Source: Eubacteriales bacterium (GTDB taxonomy: Bacteria > Bacillota > Clostridia > Lachnospirales > Lachnospiraceae). Taken from it: a stretch of 64,000 nucleotides of DNA. This document shows, piece by piece, positions 1 through 8,919 of the stretch. Below the pieces are notes generated by a model, which saw only the letters and a program-made list of their open reading frames with translations, made no database searches and had not been told where the DNA came from. A program made the translations under genes and the position numbers. The stretch spans positions 1-64,000 of the forward strand of contig JAUNGJ010000005.1 of assembly GCA_030524585.1 (NCBI GenBank), in the 5' to 3' direction. Each line of letters begins with the position of its first letter. Position 1 is the first letter of the stretch.

Positions 1-1122
1 AATATCACGATAATATACAGTTGCCGTTTCAAATTCTGCCGTGTCTTTTCTGCCCTGAACAAGAACACCTGTATCGTTGCTGTTTCCGCCCTTCGTGAGA
101 TAATCCTGCGGAACAATATAAAAATCTTTTTTTGTTACAGAGGATTTCGGTATCTTAAGACCGGATTCATCTTCAAGAATCAGTTCAATATCAAGAAACC
201 GTTCTGTTGCATATCGAATCATGGAATGATCGAAAGTAAAGAAACCGAGATTGGATTCTTTTGTATTGTATAGGGCAAATGATGCCCATGTGGTCTCACC
301 GTCTTTGGTAAAACGAACCTTAATGCTGGTTTTGTCTGCTAATTCTTTCGCCATATTATCATCCAGTTCAATAACCAAAGTCCACTCATCGCTGGTGATC
401 AGTTTATAGATAGGGTCTCCCGAACTGACCAGAGTATTATCCGTAAGCTCGGTAATTTCGTAATCAGTTTTGGCAATAATATCTTCTGTCACCTGATCAA
501 GTGTAAGATTCTCGTACCCATCAATGGAATAAATGATAATTCCGTCATCCTGAGCCGGATAAACACTCAAATCGGTCATACCACTCTGCAGTAACGCGTC
601 CAGTTTTGCCTGACGGCTTTGAGCAGAATTGGTCTGAACAACATCTGTCACCGTGCTTTTAAAGGTATATATATCACTGTATTGTTCTGGACGATAACTA
701 TCTGTAAAAGACTGTGCCTTCTGAATAATTGACGCCTGTTCTTCTGCTGTCAGTTCCTTATCCGTCTGTTCGTCTGTATTTTCCTCTTCTGTTCCGGCAC
801 TGTCAAGATCCAGCCTGTCCTTCGATATACTATATACATTGCTCTTTTTTCCTACTTTACTTCCTTCTGTGACAAAATAGTTTATATAGCCCTCAGTATT
901 TGCTGTAACGATCTCCTCCTGCCTAAGGACAATGCCTGTATATGCCGTATCCTTCAAAATAGAACCCTCACGAACTTCATATACAGAAACACGCCTGCTG
1001 GTCACATATGCCAAAATTGTAATAATCAAATAGATAAAGATAACACCAAACAATATAACACCAATATTAATATGACGTTTTTTTTGATATATCTGTATAT
1101 TTGTCAAATCATTTCCCGCCAA
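1..1122 (-). CDS. HlyD-like membrane-fusion protein, 3' end outside window
   Basis: The reading frame is open from a TTG at 1122 to the window edge, giving 374 residues without the C-terminus. A good ribosome site (ggggagg, 1132-1138) lies eight bases before the TTG, which decides this start. One membrane span lies near residues 17-40, followed by a short beta-rich stretch (KDTAYTGIVLRQE) like the lipoyl/barrel hybrid start of HlyD-type adaptors, a polar Glu/Gln-rich linker, and a second beta part with VSSGDPIYKL. Proteins of this shape occur in Lachnospiraceae, often near division genes. No ABC transporter or outer membrane partner is in view, so an efflux role is not shown. It follows the radical SAM gene by 16 bases and is probably co-transcribed with it. 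Confidence 0.75.
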   Translation of the reverse strand, partial: MAGNDLTNIQIYQKKRHINIGVILFGVIFIYLIITILAYVTSRRVSVYEVREGSILKDTAYTGIVLRQEEIVTANTEGYINYFVTEGSKVGKKSNVYSISKDRLDLDSAGTEEENTDEQTDKELTAEEQASIIQKAQSFTDSYRPEQYSDIYTFKSTVTDVVQTNSAQSRQAKLDALLQSGMTDLSVYPAQDDGIIIYSIDGYENLTLDQVTEDIIAKTDYEITELTDNTLVSSGDPIYKLITSDEWTLVIELDDNMAKELADKTSIKVRFTKDGETTWASFALYNTKESNLGFFTFDHSMIRYATERFLDIELILEDESGLKIPKSSVTKKDFYIVPQDYLTKGGNSNDTGVLVQGRKDTAEFETATVYYRDI

Positions 1123-1138
1123 TGTTTCTGCCTCCCCG

Positions 1139-2083
1139 TTATAATAGCTTCAGTGCAGCTCCGTTTAGATAATGGAAGCTCTTCCCCTGAAAGCTGTTTT
1201 GCTCCATCATCCTATATTCAAATTCATCTTTTAATTTCCACCAGCTGGTTCCCCAATTACAGAATACTGCATCCTCCTTTGGAATTCTTGAAAATAATCG
1301 TTCAATGGCGATTTCAGGAGAGAGATATTCTATAAAATGAATCAGACGGTTCAAATACTCGTCCTTTGAGCACAGAGTTATTTTACCATTTTTATACCAA
1401 TCGCACAATAAGCTGTTTTTTGCAATATAAAGAGAATGAATCTTTACGACAGGGACTTTAAGTGCAGACAAGAGCTTGGCTGTCTCTATGCTGTCTTCTA
1501 TTTCGTCTCCCGGAAGATTCAGAATTATATGGGTACAGATGTCAAACTGATATCTCTGAATTCGTAAGACGGCGTCGATAAACTCCGCCAGACCATGCCC
1601 TCTTCTCATAAAATTCAGGGTATGGTAATTTGCTGTCTGAAGTCCCAGCTCAATTGTAATTTGGATATGAAAAATATCGGATACCTCTTTCAGATATTTC
1701 AGATATTCTTCACTGACACAATCGGGTCTGGTAGAAACTGCAATTTCCACAATATTGTCAAAATGTGCGGCTTCCTCTATATAGACTTTAAATTCTTCTA
1801 ACGGCAAAAAGGTATTGGTATAATTTTGAAAATATGCAATAAATTTATGTGCATGATATTTTTTCTCCACCAACTCTTTGGTGACTGCCAGCTGCTCGGT
1901 AACAGACATGTTTTTATTATGGGATTCAAAGCCGGTTCCTTTTTCTGCGCAAAAAGCACAGCCTCCGGCATTTTTAAGCCGGTTTGGACAGCTGACCGGC
2001 AGGTTGACTGGCAGCTTATAGACTTTTTCATGATATTTATTTTTTAAATACTCTGAATAAGAATAATATATATTTTCTTTCAT
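1139..2083 (-). CDS. TIGR01212/YhcC-family radical SAM protein
   Basis: A 314-residue protein of the YhcC/TIGR01212 family, radical SAM enzymes of unknown reaction. Near residues 32-45 it has the family's cysteine cluster CPNR...GGCAFC, with nine residues between the first two cysteines and two between the last two; these would hold the 4Fe-4S cluster. The family signature continues with YFQNYTNT and ELGLQTAN, and length is normal (about 300-320). The ATG at 2083 is preceded by aaaaagg. It is first in a minus-strand pair with the HlyD-like gene and diverges from the DUF378 gene. The identity of the family is clear; the substrate is unknown. Confidence 0.9.
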   Translation of the reverse strand: MKENIYYSYSEYLKNKYHEKVYKLPVNLPVSCPNRLKNAGGCAFCAEKGTGFESHNKNMSVTEQLAVTKELVEKKYHAHKFIAYFQNYTNTFLPLEEFKVYIEEAAHFDNIVEIAVSTRPDCVSEEYLKYLKEVSDIFHIQITIELGLQTANYHTLNFMRRGHGLAEFIDAVLRIQRYQFDICTHIILNLPGDEIEDSIETAKLLSALKVPVVKIHSLYIAKNSLLCDWYKNGKITLCSKDEYLNRLIHFIEYLSPEIAIERLFSRIPKEDAVFCNWGTSWWKLKDEFEYRMMEQNSFQGKSFHYLNGAALKLL

Positions 2084-2138
2084 ATTTTTCCTTTTTATGA
2101 ATTAAGATTCTGATGACAGTACATACTATAACTATTCC

Positions 2139-2172
2139 GGTTAAGTATATAATACGAAATAATTACTTAACC
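2139..2172. promoter_or_regulatory. 9-bp inverted repeat around a TATAAT box
   Basis: GGTTAAGTA (2139-2147) and TACTTAACC (2164-2172) are perfect inverted copies separated by 16 bases. TATAAT (2148-2153) sits in the spacer, oriented toward the DUF378 gene. No good -35 lies 17 bases upstream. The element lies in the divergent gap and could be a repressor or activator site, or an mRNA hairpin if transcription begins upstream. Confidence 0.45.
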
Positions 2173-2194
2173 TTACAGTAAAGGAGGAATTTTC

Positions 2195-2398
2195 ATGAAG
2201 TGGTTTGACAATACTGCATTAACACTGGTAATTATCGGTGCCATCAACTGGTTATTGGTTGGTATATTTCGATTTGACCTGGTAGCCTTCATCTTTGGAA
2301 ATCTTACCTGGCTTTCACGAATTATCTATGCAATTGTCGGATTGTGCGGACTCTATCTTATCAGCTTATATGGACGAATTCGTACCAATGAACAATAA
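2195..2398 (+). CDS. DUF378 small membrane protein (YuzA-like)
   Basis: A 67-residue protein with two hydrophobic spans (about 8-30 and 40-60) and the family hallmark IGAINWLLVG, which identifies DUF378 (Bacillus YuzA). Function is unknown; the topology suggests a small inner-membrane protein with a short positively charged tail (YGRIRTNEQ). The ATG is set by aaaggagg seven bases upstream. It is one of three plus-strand genes in the window and stands alone, divergent from the radical SAM gene and convergent with the carboxypeptidase. An inverted repeat around its likely -10 (2139-2172) suggests dedicated control. Confidence 0.88.
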   Translation: MKWFDNTALTLVIIGAINWLLVGIFRFDLVAFIFGNLTWLSRIIYAIVGLCGLYLISLYGRIRTNEQ

Positions 2399-2402
2399 TA
2401 AT

Positions 2403-2431
2403 GAGGGGTATCTGAATGAACGATGCCCCTC
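2403..2431. terminator. Hairpin between convergent genes
   Basis: GAGGGGTATC (2403-2412) pairs with GATGCCCCTC (2422-2431), with one G-U pair and a 9-base loop. It lies between the convergent DUF378 and carboxypeptidase genes, so it may serve both. The flanks are AT-rich but have no long uninterrupted T run on either strand, so efficiency is uncertain. Confidence 0.5.
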
Positions 2432-2454
2432 TATATACCTTTATTTATCATTCT

Positions 2455-3432
2455 TTATTGCTCCCTTACTTTCGGGATCTGATTGATGATTGCACTCATG
2501 TCTTCATAGAGAAGCGGTTTTGAGTCGGCTCCCATAACAATGGAAATGTAGGGATTTCCCGCATCATCCTGGTCCAGAAGTATCAGACAGTTTCCAGCTT
2601 CGCCTGTATATCCTGTCTTGCCTCCGACGACGGCTGCACCATATGGAAGCTCTGCCTCTCCTTTTGCATAAAAGCTGGTGGGATACCAGGTGATTTGGCG
2701 GATACTTCCATCTGCTCCTGTAATATCTGCTGTATATGAGGCAGAACTAATAATGTTCATAAACTCCTCATGCTTAATACACTCATTAAATATTAAATAT
2801 AGATCATATGCGGTTGTATAATGATTCTCATCATGTAAACCATTTGGTGTGACAAAGTTTGTGTTCGTAGCACACAGCTCTTTTGCCTGCTCATTCATAA
2901 GCTTGGCAAAGCCCTCGATACTGCCTCCTACGTATTCGGCAACTGCAACTGCATTATCATTGCCCGAATGAAGCAACAGACCATTCAGCAGAGCCTCCAT
3001 GCTAAGCTGATCACCTTCCTGCAATCCGCATACCTGTGCATCAATATCAAAGCTTGACGCAGCAGCAGCTTTGCCTACTGTCACTATATCGTCCATATTG
3101 CAGTGATTCATCGCAACCAATGCAGTTAAAATCTTTGTGGTACTTGCAGGGTAAACCTGATCATGAATATTATATGCATAGTCGACCTTTTGACGATTTA
3201 CATCAAACAGTGCCGCAGCATATAGGGAGGAATCTCCTGCAAATCCATCTATTGTAACATCACTGCTGCTGACACACAGATCTTCAGTATACAGATGGCC
3301 TTCGTAAAGATTCTTATTATAATTCTGAGTCTCGTATTCAACTACAATCGATTCTGCCCCACATCCAGTCAGCAGTAGAATGCTGACAAAAGCAGTACAG
3401 CAAAATACAGTAATCCTATCTATACATTTCAC
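2455..3432 (-). CDS. D-alanyl-D-alanine carboxypeptidase lipoprotein (S11 family)
   Basis: Serine-type carboxypeptidase that trims the terminal D-Ala of peptidoglycan stem peptides outside the membrane. All three penicillin-binding motifs are visible: S97-T-T-K100, S156-G-N158 and K272-T-G274. The N-terminus is a lipoprotein signal with lipobox LTGC, so the enzyme is likely lipid-anchored; it lacks the extra C-terminal domain and amphipathic anchor of DacA/PBP5 types. At 325 residues it is a compact S11 enzyme. The start is GTG at 3432, inside mgsA, with a 17-base overlap and only a weak ribosome site, so translation is probably coupled. It is the last gene of the rod-shape/division block. 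Confidence 0.88.
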   Translation of the reverse strand: MKCIDRITVFCCTAFVSILLLTGCGAESIVVEYETQNYNKNLYEGHLYTEDLCVSSSDVTIDGFAGDSSLYAAALFDVNRQKVDYAYNIHDQVYPASTTKILTALVAMNHCNMDDIVTVGKAAAASSFDIDAQVCGLQEGDQLSMEALLNGLLLHSGNDNAVAVAEYVGGSIEGFAKLMNEQAKELCATNTNFVTPNGLHDENHYTTAYDLYLIFNECIKHEEFMNIISSASYTADITGADGSIRQITWYPTSFYAKGEAELPYGAAVVGGKTGYTGEAGNCLILLDQDDAGNPYISIVMGADSKPLLYEDMSAIINQIPKVREQ

Positions 3433-3811
3433 GCCAATCCAAATCTCCTCTATCTATTGCCAACACGATCAATTCTGCCGTGGCAAGATTACTTGCCATT
3501 GGAATATTGTGCATGTCACAAAGCTTGATTACGTCATTCACATCCGGTTCATGGGGCTTAGCGTCCGTTGGGTCCCGAAGGAAAATCAGTGCGTCAATAT
3601 CATTCTGCGCAATCTGTGCACCTAACTGCTGCTTACCGCCAAGGTGCCCTGCAAGATATTTGTGAACGGACAGATTAGTCACCTCTTCAATCAAACGTCC
3701 CGTCGTTCCCGTAGCATATAAATTGTGTTTGCTTAAAATTCCGCGGTATGCAATACAAAAATTCTGCATCAGGGTTTTCTTTGAATCATGTGCAATTAAG
3801 CCGATGTTCAT
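3416..3811 (-). CDS. mgsA: Methylglyoxal synthase
   Basis: Converts dihydroxyacetone phosphate to methylglyoxal and phosphate, a bypass of lower glycolysis when phosphate is short. The 131 residues are nearly all family sequence: N-terminal IGLIAHDSKK, phosphate-binding TGTTGRL, the GPLGG-like AGHLGGKQQ, the FLRDP motif with the catalytic Asp, and DMHNIPMASN with the conserved His. Start ATG at 3811 has aaggagagg upstream. It sits between rodA (13 bases) and the carboxypeptidase (17-base overlap). Placement of mgsA behind rodA is a recurring Clostridia arrangement; the functional reason is not evident from sequence. Confidence 0.96.
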   Translation of the reverse strand: MNIGLIAHDSKKTLMQNFCIAYRGILSKHNLYATGTTGRLIEEVTNLSVHKYLAGHLGGKQQLGAQIAQNDIDALIFLRDPTDAKPHEPDVNDVIKLCDMHNIPMASNLATAELIVLAIDRGDLDWREMYR

Positions 3812-3824
3812 CTTTTTCCTCTCC

Positions 3825-4952
3825 TTATTGATATTTTTTTGGCTGCAGACCGATATTTAAAACCAATCCGATACCTATATACAGACTTACTAGAGAAGTC
3901 AAACCATAACTTACAAAGGGAAGCGGTATTCCTGTATTGGGAAATATCTGTGTCGCTACGGCAATGTTAATAAAAGTCTGAATTCCTATTAAAGAACCTA
4001 TTCCACAGCAGATAATTTTACCAGAGGTATCCTGCGCCTTTAATCCAATTAAAACACACTGTATCACTATTAATAATAACAGAGCAATCACAATACAGCA
4101 ACCCACAAATCCCAATTCTTCGCCAATAATTGCAAAAATAAAATCTGTCTGCGGCTCCAAAATAAAGTTTCCATTCTTTACAGAAGTCGTTGTATTGTTA
4201 TTCAGACCTTTACCGGTCAATTGACCGGAGCCAATTGCCATAACCGAATTGTTCTGCTGATAAGCTTCATCGCTGGCGTATTTTTCCGGCTCAAGCCAGG
4301 CAAGAATACGCTTCTGCTGATAGGTATCCAGAATCTTCTGATCCGGCTGCACAACCAGACTAAGGAAGATCACTGCAACTGGAATCGTTATCAAAAGTAC
4401 TGTGCCAATAAACCGATAGCTAAGTCCGCCTACATACATCAAAAAGCAAAATAAAAGTGCCGTACAGATTGTTGTGGACAGATTTGGTTCCTTATAAATC
4501 AGAATTAAAGGAATCAGAATTAGAACAACAGCCTTTATTATGGTTTGTTTTTCGCTTAAATCCTGCTCATGTTTCATTATAAATTTTGCAAAAAATATAA
4601 TCAACAAAATTTTAGCAAGCTCTGAAGGCTGAAATTGAATTCCGATATTAATCCATCTTCTTGCACCATTTACATATACTCCGATTCCCGGAACTAACAC
4701 TATGGCAAGCATAAAAACAGACATTGCATATAAAATCCAGTAAAAATTAGTAATCCAGACATAATCGATCAGTGACACAACGGCCATTGCTATGATTCCG
4801 ATTACCAGACCAAAGATCTGTTTGTTCTGATAAGTCTCATTTGCGCTTCCGACAACGAGTACACCAATAAAAGATATGGCAAGTACCGATATAATTAGAC
4901 TGAATTTATAATCTTTTAATTTGTAAGGTTTTCGAAATTTAAGCAGCTTCAA
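3825..4952 (-). CDS. rodA: RodA/FtsW-type peptidoglycan glycosyltransferase
   Basis: SEDS-family membrane protein (375 residues, about ten spans) that polymerises lipid II; with a class B PBP it forms the elongation synthase. Signatures include NGARRWINIG, the QPSELAKI motif, and the C-terminal PNTGIPLPFVSYG. Assignment to RodA rather than FtsW rests on context: minDE, mreBCD and a PBP2 lie immediately upstream. The start is TTG at 4952, whose TTGA overlaps the minE stop; aggag lies seven bases before it, inside minE. Coupled translation with minE is likely. Confidence 0.92.
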   Translation of the reverse strand: MKLLKFRKPYKLKDYKFSLIISVLAISFIGVLVVGSANETYQNKQIFGLVIGIIAMAVVSLIDYVWITNFYWILYAMSVFMLAIVLVPGIGVYVNGARRWINIGIQFQPSELAKILLIIFFAKFIMKHEQDLSEKQTIIKAVVLILIPLILIYKEPNLSTTICTALLFCFLMYVGGLSYRFIGTVLLITIPVAVIFLSLVVQPDQKILDTYQQKRILAWLEPEKYASDEAYQQNNSVMAIGSGQLTGKGLNNNTTTSVKNGNFILEPQTDFIFAIIGEELGFVGCCIVIALLLLIVIQCVLIGLKAQDTSGKIICCGIGSLIGIQTFINIAVATQIFPNTGIPLPFVSYGLTSLVSLYIGIGLVLNIGLQPKKYQ

Positions 4953-5161
4953 TGTTCTTCTCCTGTTAATTGAATATGTATTGCTGACCTGGTAAATGAT
5001 ACCTTAAAGTCTTTTTCCGTAATCTCCATATATTTGGAAAGTGTTTTGCGGAGCTCCCGGCAGATCAGTTCATATTCCTCCGGCTTACAGTGCATCCGGT
5101 CTGAAACTACCATGGCCTCCAATCTCTCTTTCGCAATCAATACAGAAGATCTCTTAAGCAT
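4949..5161 (-). CDS. minE: Cell division topological specificity factor MinE
   Basis: Short (70-residue) MinE. The N-terminal segment SSVLIAKERLEAMVVSDR matches the MinD-binding, membrane-targeting part, and the C-terminal half (DFKVSFTRSAIHIQL) fits the dimerisation domain. It is shorter than the 85-90 residues of most MinE, mainly at the C-terminus. MinE stimulates MinD ATPase and drives Min patterning. Start ATG has aaggagg seven bases upstream; minD ends 12 bases before. It overlaps rodA by four bases. No minC lies in the cluster (see findings). Confidence 0.92.
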   Translation of the reverse strand: MLKRSSVLIAKERLEAMVVSDRMHCKPEEYELICRELRKTLSKYMEITEKDFKVSFTRSAIHIQLTGEEH

Positions 5162-5173
5162 CCAGGGACCTCC

Positions 5174-5965
5174 TTAATTCCGCTTAAGCAGATTGGTTAA
5201 TCTGTTAAAAAGGCTCTGTCCATGATTCAGGTCAAGAAATGGGACATCTTCTCCCTGAATCCTTCTGCAGATATTAGAATACGCATCTCCTGCCATAGAA
5301 TTCATTCCAATGACAGGAACACCCTGATTTGTACCGATCACAACCCGTTCATCATCAGGAATGATTCCAAGCAAAGGAATTGCGAGAATCTCATTCACAT
5401 CATCTACAGACATCATATCGCCCCGTTTTACCATATCAATTCGGATTCGATTAATAATAAGATCCATCTTTCGGATACCATTTGCTTCCAGAAGACCAAT
5501 GATCCGGTCCGCATCACGTATTGCCGAAACCTCTGGGGTTGTTACCACAAACGCCCGGTCAGCCCCTGCAATTGCATTTTGAAAGCCCTGCTCGATACCA
5601 GCCGGACAATCCAGCAGAATATAGTCAAATTCCTCCTTAAGCTCTTCGGTCAGTTTCTGCATCTGTCCCGGAGAAATCGCCGATTTGTCCTTTGTCTGCG
5701 CAGAGGGGAGCAGATACAGATTCTCATACCGTCTGTCCCGGATAAGCGCCTGTTTTAATCTGCATTTGCCTTCAATGACATCTACCAAATTGTAGACGAT
5801 CAGATTTTCCAATCCCATAACAACATCTAGATTCCGAAGTCCGAGGTCTGTATCAATAATTACAACCCGTTTATCCAACTGTGAAAGTCCTGCTCCAATG
5901 TTTGCAGTAGTTGTAGTCTTGCCAACACCGCCTTTTCCTGACGTGATTACAATAACTTCACCCAT
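5174..5965 (-). CDS. minD: Septum site-determining ATPase MinD
   Basis: Membrane-associated ParA-type ATPase of 263 residues. The deviant Walker A KGGVGKTTTT is at residues 11-20, with the Walker B region DYILLDCPAGIE further on. The C-terminus carries a Phe/Leu/Arg/Lys-rich tail (SLFNRLTNLLKRN) typical of the MinD membrane-targeting helix. It recruits MinE and normally the septation inhibitor MinC to membranes. The gene lies between PBP2 (35 bases upstream) and minE (12 bases). The usual minC position, between PBP2 and minD, is empty here. Confidence 0.96.
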   Translation of the reverse strand: MGEVIVITSGKGGVGKTTTTANIGAGLSQLDKRVVIIDTDLGLRNLDVVMGLENLIVYNLVDVIEGKCRLKQALIRDRRYENLYLLPSAQTKDKSAISPGQMQKLTEELKEEFDYILLDCPAGIEQGFQNAIAGADRAFVVTTPEVSAIRDADRIIGLLEANGIRKMDLIINRIRIDMVKRGDMMSVDDVNEILAIPLLGIIPDDERVVIGTNQGVPVIGMNSMAGDAYSNICRRIQGEDVPFLDLNHGQSLFNRLTNLLKRN

Positions 5966-6000
5966 AATAATCCTCCTGCTCTTTCTGTTATCGAATCTGA

Positions 6001-8919
6001 TTAATCGCTGTGTGATGACACAGTTACCGTCTTTGCAGTTCCGGTGATTAGTTCTGCCGGATCTGTAATTCCATAATAGTATTCCATAACACCATTACCT
6101 ACTTCAGCGGCAAAGGTAGAACTGTATCCGTTCGCAATACGGATTGCCATTGCCACTTCCGGATTATCATAGGGGGCAAATCCCACAAATAATCCATGAT
6201 CAGGATGTGTTGTACTCTGCTGTGCAGTACCGGTCTTACCGGACAGGGTTATCCCGCTGGCATTCAGTTTGCCAAATACCGTAGTATTATTTTCAACTAC
6301 GCCCCGCATACCTGAATGTACCAGATTCCATGTATTTTGTGAAATTCCCTCTACGGTGTTTTTTATCTTTGGTTTCTGCTCCTCTACCACTGTTCCGTCA
6401 ATGGTCTCTACACGATCCAACAGTGTCAGATCATATACGGTTCCCTCATTTGCAACCGCTGAAATATATCTGGCCAACTGACTGGTAGTGTAGTTATTGG
6501 TACCCTGTCCCATTGCTGAACGGACGGAATCCTCATCTGAGATCTGCGGTTCGGTCTCCGGGATTTCAAGTCCGGAGGTGTCAGCAAGTCCAAATTCTGT
6601 TGCGTAATCCCGGAGTTTACTGAGTCCAAGATCACTGGAATAACTGCGTTTTATCGGATTGCCGTTCTCGTCGTACTCCTCCGGTCCGGTCTGCCCTTCC
6701 AGACCAAGATTGTAACCAAGATCACAGAAGAACACGTTGCATGAATGGGAAATAGCTCCCACTACGTCCAGCGTACCATGCGAATCCGGATATACCCAGC
6801 ACTTTACTTCTGGATCTACACCGCTGTACACACCGCTGCAGGTAACGTAAGTTCCCTCGGAAATGACTCCCTCTGTAAGGCCTGCAATCGCTGCCAGAGG
6901 CTTGTAGGTAGAACCCGGAGCTGTTTTTTCCTGGGTTGCATTGTTATAAAAAGGACGGGAAGAGTCCGTAACCAGCTGATTATAATATACACTGTCCATA
7001 GAATTGGCAAGTCGATTATTATCATATCCTGGATAGGATACACAGGCTAATACATCGCCGTTATTTGGATCCGTAATGACTACAGATCCGGTACAGGGCT
7101 CCAGGCCAAGCTGTCCAGGGGTAATATCCAGGGTTTCAATCTTGCCGCGGATAAAATCATATGCGCCAAGACTTCCCGAATCCAGCGCGTTATACTGTCC
7201 TTCGTCAAAAGGAAGCACTCCCTGTTCATACAGGATCAGGGCAATCTCTCTTCCGCTTACGCTGCCTGCCTTGATCATATATCGGTAGATAAGCTTATCA
7301 AATGTATTATCACTCTGAAGCCTGTCCTGAACATAGGATATCATCGCCTGATATATTTCAGCGGCATCCGAATACCGGGTATCTCCTTCTATATAATCCT
7401 GTAGTCTGGAAGAATCAATCCAATTCCTGGAAATTGCATAATTCAAATAAGTATATATATTAATGGTTTCATCTTCCTTCCACTGCTTATAGGTAGCATC
7501 GCCGGTATCAATAGCATCCTGCATAAGAACATTATTTACAAGCAGCACATCATTGACGATGTAAGATAAATAAGCCTGCTGCTCTCTTGCCATATCTGTG
7601 TAAAATGCCGCATTGGAATCAGTCATAATCATTTTCAGCTGTTCCAGCACTGTCTGCTTATAATCACTGAATGATGCGGCCACAGCCTGTTCTGTTTTTC
7701 CGGCATCCTCTTCCGAAAAATGATTTATATCTATAATGTCGTTTCCAATAAACTGGTAATACATATCCCCGCTTGCTACGATCACGTCCGCGGCATCCGT
7801 GCACTGGGAACGGTCATAATCCAGAACGTCAGCCATCTTTGCCAGCAGAATGCCGGCAAGTTCCTGTTCCAGAATATCATAGGCCGCCTTCTGTAAATCC
7901 GCATCAATGGTAAGATACAGATCATTGCCGGCACGGGACTCTTTCACAGAAGAGGATTCGATTACTTTACCCACACTGTTGACATACAGCTTTTCTTCTC
8001 CCTTTTCCCCCTGAAGCTGGCTGTCCATAATCTGTTCCAGACCGGATTTTCCTACTGTATCTGTGAGTGAATAGCGTTCCTGATCCTCTTCGCTCAGAGC
8101 ATCATATTCTTCCTGAGAAATCTGGCCTGTGTAGCCAATAATGTTGGCAAAATACTTGCTGTCCGTATAACGTCTCAGGGAGTCCTCTGCTATGTCAACA
8201 CCCGGAAGCTCGTCCAGTACTTCCATGATTGCCGCCACAGTCTCATCACTCACATCCTCCGCAACCGTTACCGGAATATATTTCTGAAAACGGTTCAATC
8301 CAATTGCGTACCGGATATTCACAAGCTTTAGAACCTGTTCTTTTTCCAGAGTGCTCTCGTCAATTCCATATCCATAGGTTTCATCTGTACAGAGATAGTG
8401 GATGATATCAGCGGCAGATTGATTTTTCTGTTCCTCTGAGAGCTTATCAATCGTGGCTTTTCCATAAACATCCGCAATAAAACGAAGTCTTAGCGTTTCG
8501 TTCTCCATAGTATACTTGTATTCGTCGTTTTCAAGCATAATATTAAAATCGTTAATTACAGAATCACCGTTCGCTTCAACAATTTCAATAATCTGAGTGA
8601 TTTCTTTATTCAATTCTTTATTCTTGTCTTCTGTGTCGCTGTAATTGTCCTCAATCGTTACAGAATAAGCAAGCTCATTGTAAGCAAGAAGATTGCCGTT
8701 TCTGTCATAAATATTGCCCCGTGTTCCCTGTGTTACTCTTGTCTTCTGAATCTGCAGCTTATAATCATCCAGATACTGCTGTCCGTTTACAATCTGCAAA
8801 TTAAATAATCTTCCTACAAGAATAGAAAACAGGATACAGAATACAATAATTACCACGAATAATCTTGTCCTGAAAATTTCTGCAACACCGGCTTTCAGCC
8901 GTTCCCATAAACTATACAA
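6001..8919 (-). CDS. mrdA: Class B penicillin-binding protein 2 with large insertion
   Basis: Peptidoglycan transpeptidase of the elongation machinery, partner of RodA. Counting from the upstream GTG at 8931 (976 residues): membrane span near 24-46, dimerisation domain with TRGNIYDRNG (69-79), and transpeptidase motifs S674-T-Y-K677, S730-C-N732 and K899-T-G901. Between DLQKAAYDILEQEL (345-358) and GSVVITDPNNG (615-625) it has an extra block of about 250 residues, rich in Asp/Glu/Tyr, where most PBP2 proteins have only a few residues. The start is uncertain: the aaaggag motif abuts the GTG at 8931 but is 11 bases from a TTG at 8919, so the latter is used here; the choice changes four residues. 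It overlaps the end of mreD. Confidence 0.93.
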   Translation of the reverse strand: MYSLWERLKAGVAEIFRTRLFVVIIVFCILFSILVGRLFNLQIVNGQQYLDDYKLQIQKTRVTQGTRGNIYDRNGNLLAYNELAYSVTIEDNYSDTEDKNKELNKEITQIIEIVEANGDSVINDFNIMLENDEYKYTMENETLRLRFIADVYGKATIDKLSEEQKNQSAADIIHYLCTDETYGYGIDESTLEKEQVLKLVNIRYAIGLNRFQKYIPVTVAEDVSDETVAAIMEVLDELPGVDIAEDSLRRYTDSKYFANIIGYTGQISQEEYDALSEEDQERYSLTDTVGKSGLEQIMDSQLQGEKGEEKLYVNSVGKVIESSSVKESRAGNDLYLTIDADLQKAAYDILEQELAGILLAKMADVLDYDRSQCTDAADVIVASGDMYYQFIGNDIIDINHFSEEDAGKTEQAVAASFSDYKQTVLEQLKMIMTDSNAAFYTDMAREQQAYLSYIVNDVLLVNNVLMQDAIDTGDATYKQWKEDETINIYTYLNYAISRNWIDSSRLQDYIEGDTRYSDAAEIYQAMISYVQDRLQSDNTFDKLIYRYMIKAGSVSGREIALILYEQGVLPFDEGQYNALDSGSLGAYDFIRGKIETLDITPGQLGLEPCTGSVVITDPNNGDVLACVSYPGYDNNRLANSMDSVYYNQLVTDSSRPFYNNATQEKTAPGSTYKPLAAIAGLTEGVISEGTYVTCSGVYSGVDPEVKCWVYPDSHGTLDVVGAISHSCNVFFCDLGYNLGLEGQTGPEEYDENGNPIKRSYSSDLGLSKLRDYATEFGLADTSGLEIPETEPQISDEDSVRSAMGQGTNNYTTSQLARYISAVANEGTVYDLTLLDRVETIDGTVVEEQKPKIKNTVEGISQNTWNLVHSGMRGVVENNTTVFGKLNASGITLSGKTGTAQQSTTHPDHGLFVGFAPYDNPEVAMAIRIANGYSSTFAAEVGNGVMEYYYGITDPAELITGTAKTVTVSSHSD

